Origin: Flavobacteriaceae bacterium
GTDB lineage: Bacteria > Bacteroidota > Bacteroidia > Flavobacteriales > Flavobacteriaceae
DNA: 34,952 bases
Reading direction: 5' to 3'
Assembly: GCA_947379965.1 (NCBI GenBank)
Contig: CANCPC010000019.1
Coordinates: 1 to 34,952 of the forward strand
Shown: piece by piece, positions 32,161 to 34,952 of the stretch
Position numbering within the stretch: position 1 is the first letter of the stretch
Layout: each line of letters opens with the position of its first letter
Position numbers and translations under genes: made by a program
The notes under the pieces: model-generated
What the model saw: the letters and a program-made list of their open reading frames with translations, nothing else
Database searches by the model: none
Told to the model about the DNA's origin: nothing

Positions 32161-32184
32161 AGAATTAATTCTACACGCGTGTAG
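32161..32184. promoter_or_regulatory. Two overlapping palindromes upstream of the histidine kinase gene
   Basis: AGAATTAATTCT (32161-32172) and CTACACGCGTGTAG (32171-32184) are both perfect palindromes sharing the CT at 32171-32172, about 130 bases before the kinase start. The GC-rich second one stands out in AT-rich DNA and looks like an operator for a dimeric regulator. Confidence 0.45.
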
Positions 32185-32226
32185 TTTATTGTTTACAAAC
32201 GATTACAAGATAGTGTATCCTATAAG

Positions 32227-32294
32227 CTTAAGTTTACTTCGATTGAGTTGCCATGCCAACTAATAAATAAATTACAAGAAAAGACTTAAGTTTA
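32227..32294 (+). repeat. 10-bp direct repeat in the kinase leader
   Basis: CTTAAGTTTA occurs at 32227-32236 and 32285-32294. Between them is a near-palindrome AGTTGCCATGCCAACT (32246-32261, one central mismatched pair). Confidence 0.4.
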
Positions 32295-32310
32295 AAAAAA
32301 TAAGCATACT

Positions 32311-34047
32311 ATGGAAAATAGATTTAAATATAAAAAACTAAAACCCGAATATCGAAAATATATTCATTTTGGATTGCTCTTATGTATTATTTTTTTGCAA
32401 GGACTGGCAGTTTTCTATTGGTTTAATGAGAAAACTAACGAAACCAAAACTTTAAATGCATTTGAAGCTATTTCATCTTCTAATAAAATAGCTCAATTTA
32501 CTGATAAGATAAGCAACTCAATTCTCAATTCTCAAATTCATTTTAATCAATATGTGAATCAAGGCGATAAAGAATCATTCGCTCAATATACATCTACCTT
32601 GAATGAGATGGGAATTTTGATCGATAGTTTAAATTTGATTACTAAAAACAATAAGCAGTTTCAAAAAATAGTATCTAAAAACAATCGGTATCAAACGGAT
32701 ATAATTACTTTAGACGCTACAACAAATACGCTTTTAGAAAGACAAATCAATCCGAATTTAAACAATGTTTCAAACCTTTTTAAATTCAATAAATTTAAAT
32801 ATGATTCCATTTTAAATAGCATCAAAATAGAATCTGAAACAAAAAAAGATAGTGTTACGCATAAAGGATTGTTTTCAAGAATAGGAAATGCACTAGCTGG
32901 AAAATCAGATTTACAAAAAGAACGATCTAAAATAACCGTTACGATGAAATTTAAAGATAAAGTTTCATCCGGAAGTATTGAAGATCAAATTAAAGATTTG
33001 TTTCTGACAACGAACACCTATTATGAGAATGAATTTAAAAACTTAAAAAAAACATTTGCCAATTTAAAAACTAAAAATTTAAAGGTAATTGCTCTAAATA
33101 ATGAATTATTAAAATTGAGCAAAAAAGTAAATGCAAATTTTAGTAGTTCGGCCAATATACTTCAGAGCAAAAATCAAAAAGAACTACAAAATCAATATAA
33201 AACCCAGAAAATTATTAAAAATTATACCATTTTCGTATTAATACTATTGATGTTTATTATTTCTATTTTGCTTTTCAACTTTACACGATTGGCTTTTGAG
33301 TATGAAAAAAGACTTAGCATGGCTAAAAATCAAATACGCGAAAACTTAAATTTTAAAAATAGAATTGTCAATATGATAAGTCATGATATTCGATCTCCCT
33401 TAAGTATAATTGCTATTTATAGTAAAAAAATAAGCACCTCTATTAAAGATATTAGCATAAAAGAATATTTTGAAGCTATAGAATTTACTACCCAATCGTT
33501 ATTACAGTTGACGAATCAAATTTTAGATTATTCGAAACATCAAAATAAAAAAATTGAATTACAACCCAAAACATTTAATCTAAAAAATGAAATTGAGAGT
33601 ACCATTTCATCCATGATTCCTTTGATTGAGAATAAAGGAAATAGAATCCATTTAATATCTCATTTAGATTCTAATTGTAACGTAAATACTGATATAACAA
33701 AAATTCAACAACTCTTTTATAATATTATAGGAAATTCAAATAAGTTTACAGATAAAGGAATAATCAATGTAAGATTAGATTCAGAAGTAGTTTCTGATCA
33801 TGAAATAAATCTAAAAGTTAAGATTCAGGACAACGGAATGGGCATTGCTAAAGGAGACCTATCAAATATTTTTGACTCTTATTATCAGGGTACTATTTCC
33901 GAAAAAGTAAATGATTTAGGAATGGGACTGGGATTGAACTTATGTAAAGAAATAATTGAATTATTTAAAGGAAATATTTCCGTAGAAAGTACGGAAAATA
34001 AAGAAACAATTTTTAGATTTAATTTAATTTTACAAAAAGCTAGCTAA
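32311..34047 (+). CDS. Membrane histidine kinase with large extracytoplasmic helical sensor
   Basis: 578 residues. Helix 1 (about 17-37), a mostly helical extracytoplasmic region of about 265 residues (38-302) including LFSRIGNALAGKSDLQKERSKI, and helix 2 (about 304-327) are followed by a coiled linker. The H-box MISHDIRSPLSI carries His358, and the ATP-binding domain has an N box near QQLFYNIIGNSNKFTDKG, DNGMGI and LGMGLGLNLCKEI. No HAMP, PAS or receiver domain is visible, so it must pass phosphate to a separate regulator; the NarL-type gene that converges with it (stop codons overlap) is the obvious candidate. The signal it detects is unknown. Confidence 0.88.
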   Translation: MENRFKYKKLKPEYRKYIHFGLLLCIIFLQGLAVFYWFNEKTNETKTLNAFEAISSSNKIAQFTDKISNSILNSQIHFNQYVNQGDKESFAQYTSTLNEMGILIDSLNLITKNNKQFQKIVSKNNRYQTDIITLDATTNTLLERQINPNLNNVSNLFKFNKFKYDSILNSIKIESETKKDSVTHKGLFSRIGNALAGKSDLQKERSKITVTMKFKDKVSSGSIEDQIKDLFLTTNTYYENEFKNLKKTFANLKTKNLKVIALNNELLKLSKKVNANFSSSANILQSKNQKELQNQYKTQKIIKNYTIFVLILLMFIISILLFNFTRLAFEYEKRLSMAKNQIRENLNFKNRIVNMISHDIRSPLSIIAIYSKKISTSIKDISIKEYFEAIEFTTQSLLQLTNQILDYSKHQNKKIELQPKTFNLKNEIESTISSMIPLIENKGNRIHLISHLDSNCNVNTDITKIQQLFYNIIGNSNKFTDKGIINVRLDSEVVSDHEINLKVKIQDNGMGIAKGDLSNIFDSYYQGTISEKVNDLGMGLGLNLCKEIIELFKGNISVESTENKETIFRFNLILQKAS

Positions 34048-34670
34048 TTCAATTTTTTGAATATAGAAATTAGTTCTACCAGGTTCTTTACATTTAGCTT
34101 TTCGAAAATTCTACTTTTGTAGGTACTAACAGTCGACATTTGAATATTTAATTTATTTGCTATTTCAATATTCCCGTCTCCAGACAATAATAATTCAGAT
34201 ATTTCATATTCTCTTTTAGATAAACTATCTAAAGGATTTATTGCCGTTTTATTAATACTAGCACTAACAATTTTACTAATAATTTCAGGGGTGAAATAAC
34301 TTCCTTTTTTTAAAATAGAATCTACCGCGAAAACCAATGTTTCCTCATCGCATAATTTATTTAAATAACCATTAGCTCCTGCAATAATGTATTGGCATGC
34401 ATAATCATCGTCATCGTATGCAGAAAAAATCATGATTTTCACATCTGGTAAAAACGATCTTATATCCATAATCATTTCTCTATTTTTTCCTCCTGGAATA
34501 TTAATATCTAATATTATTAAATCGATACCATTTTGTTGTATAAATGAAATTGTTTCCGGATACGTTTTTACCGTAAAAATCATCAATTCATTAAAGTTTT
34601 CCTGCAAAATTATTGACACACCTGTTCTCACAACTAAATGATCATCCACTATTAAAATTCTTTTCGACAT
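34044..34670 (-). CDS. NarL/FixJ-family (LuxR-type) response regulator
   Basis: 208 residues. The receiver domain (about 3-120) has Asp9-Asp10, phospho-acceptor Asp55 in LIILDINIPGGKN, then IMIFSAYDDDDYA and a Lys in GYLNKLCDE. The C-terminal LuxR HTH (about 145-206) has LSKREYEISELLLSGDGNIEIANKLNIQMSTVSTYKSRIFEKLNVKN, shown here as its features: KREYEI, the N-x-E-I-A scaffold and the recognition helix STVSTYKSRI. It is tail-to-tail with the kinase gene, overlapping by 4 bases, so the two are not one operon. It probably receives phosphate from that kinase. Confidence 0.88.
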   Translation of the reverse strand: MSKRILIVDDHLVVRTGVSIILQENFNELMIFTVKTYPETISFIQQNGIDLIILDINIPGGKNREMIMDIRSFLPDVKIMIFSAYDDDDYACQYIIAGANGYLNKLCDEETLVFAVDSILKKGSYFTPEIISKIVSASINKTAINPLDSLSKREYEISELLLSGDGNIEIANKLNIQMSTVSTYKSRIFEKLNVKNLVELISIFKKLN

Positions 34671-34952
34671 AAATGAAAAATTGTGATATTAAAAAATTTA
34701 TACTAATTGACTGACTCTTAAAAATCGATAATTTCAGAATCGTTGCGATGTGTAATCCTATAGTAATTTAAGGATATTATTTAACATAATACTGAAAAAT
34801 ATAGTTTTATTCCTAACTTATAATAATTCAAAAAGAAAAAATAAGGTCTAAAATGTGATGATTAAAAATATTTTTATAAATGTAGTTTTATTTCTACAAA
34901 TATCTGTATTTATTTCTACGACATTTCAAAAAGACTAAAGTGAAGTGATTAT
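34671..34952. other. Gene-free right-hand end, upstream of the response regulator
   Basis: No coding frame of note. It holds TGTAATCCTATA (34751-34762), which resembles TGTATCCTATA upstream of the kinase (32214-32224), and the inverted repeat TGTAG-N8-CTACA (34881-34898). It is probably regulatory for the regulator gene or for a gene beyond the window. Confidence 0.4.

Noticed and set aside
1..34952. tRNA or rRNA genes
   Set aside because: No cloverleaf with a T-loop GTTCRANNC and matching acceptor stem, and no rRNA-like conserved stretch, was noticed on either strand; a dedicated scan was not possible.

Overview
The window is an AT-rich chromosomal segment that looks like a member of the Flavobacteriia (Bacteroidota), most likely Flavobacterium or a close relative. 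Four things point there: protein families largely confined to Bacteroidota (DUF4271, DUF4296 and DUF3098-type proteins and a type IX secretion C-terminal sorting domain); the Bacteroidota -7 promoter box TAnnTTTG ahead of many genes; the near absence of Shine-Dalgarno sequences; and the overall codon use. No rRNA, tRNA, CRISPR array, phage or IS transposase was seen. No gene-free stretch exceeds 300 bases; the largest are 34671-34952, 17222-17470 and 32064-32310.

Layout. (1) 1-4169, minus strand: a phosphate-starvation block, phoB-phoR followed by an OprO/OprP-like porin and pstS, which runs off the left edge. Motifs of 11-bp period resembling PHO boxes lie ahead of the porin and phoB. (2) 4415-8782: a tiny secreted protein that is almost only a T9SS sorting domain, a LuxE-like acyl-protein synthetase, a RelE-type toxin-antitoxin pair, tyrS, and an NAD-dependent epimerase. 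(3) 8789-11316, minus: a Dpm1-like glycosyltransferase, dihydroorotase and a DUF4296 lipoprotein in one operon. (4) 11508-12942, plus: a DUF4271 membrane protein and hemD, closed by a strong bidirectional terminator. (5) 13024-17221, minus: a zinc metallopeptidase and leuS. (6) 17471-22504, plus: ftsX, a DUF3098 protein, uppP, truB, a potassium-channel-like protein, pyrH and frr. (7) 22566-28937: a CPA2-type cation/proton antiporter (minus), an RND/MMPL exporter and asnS (plus). (8) 29006-34670: rpoN, two small membrane proteins, an outer-membrane beta-barrel protein, and a convergent histidine kinase / LuxR-type regulator pair.

The standout is leuS. It encodes 1117 residues because a 477-bp cassette, open from end to end, sits in frame in the CP1 editing domain. 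The cassette encodes a DUF559 (PD-(D/E)XK nuclease-like) domain, is bounded by imperfect 40-bp GC-rich terminal inverted repeats, and may be flanked by a 3-bp target duplication. Removing it restores a continuous synthetase of about 957 residues. It looks like a protein-coding mobile element that has entered an essential gene without breaking it. A second palindromic element of a different type lies just after the leuS stop codon.

Other points of interest are a perfect 50-bp tandem duplication of the pyrH leader that creates a decoy start codon, candidate palindromic operators around the two-component pair at the right end, and several start codons that the promoter positions argue should be moved downstream.
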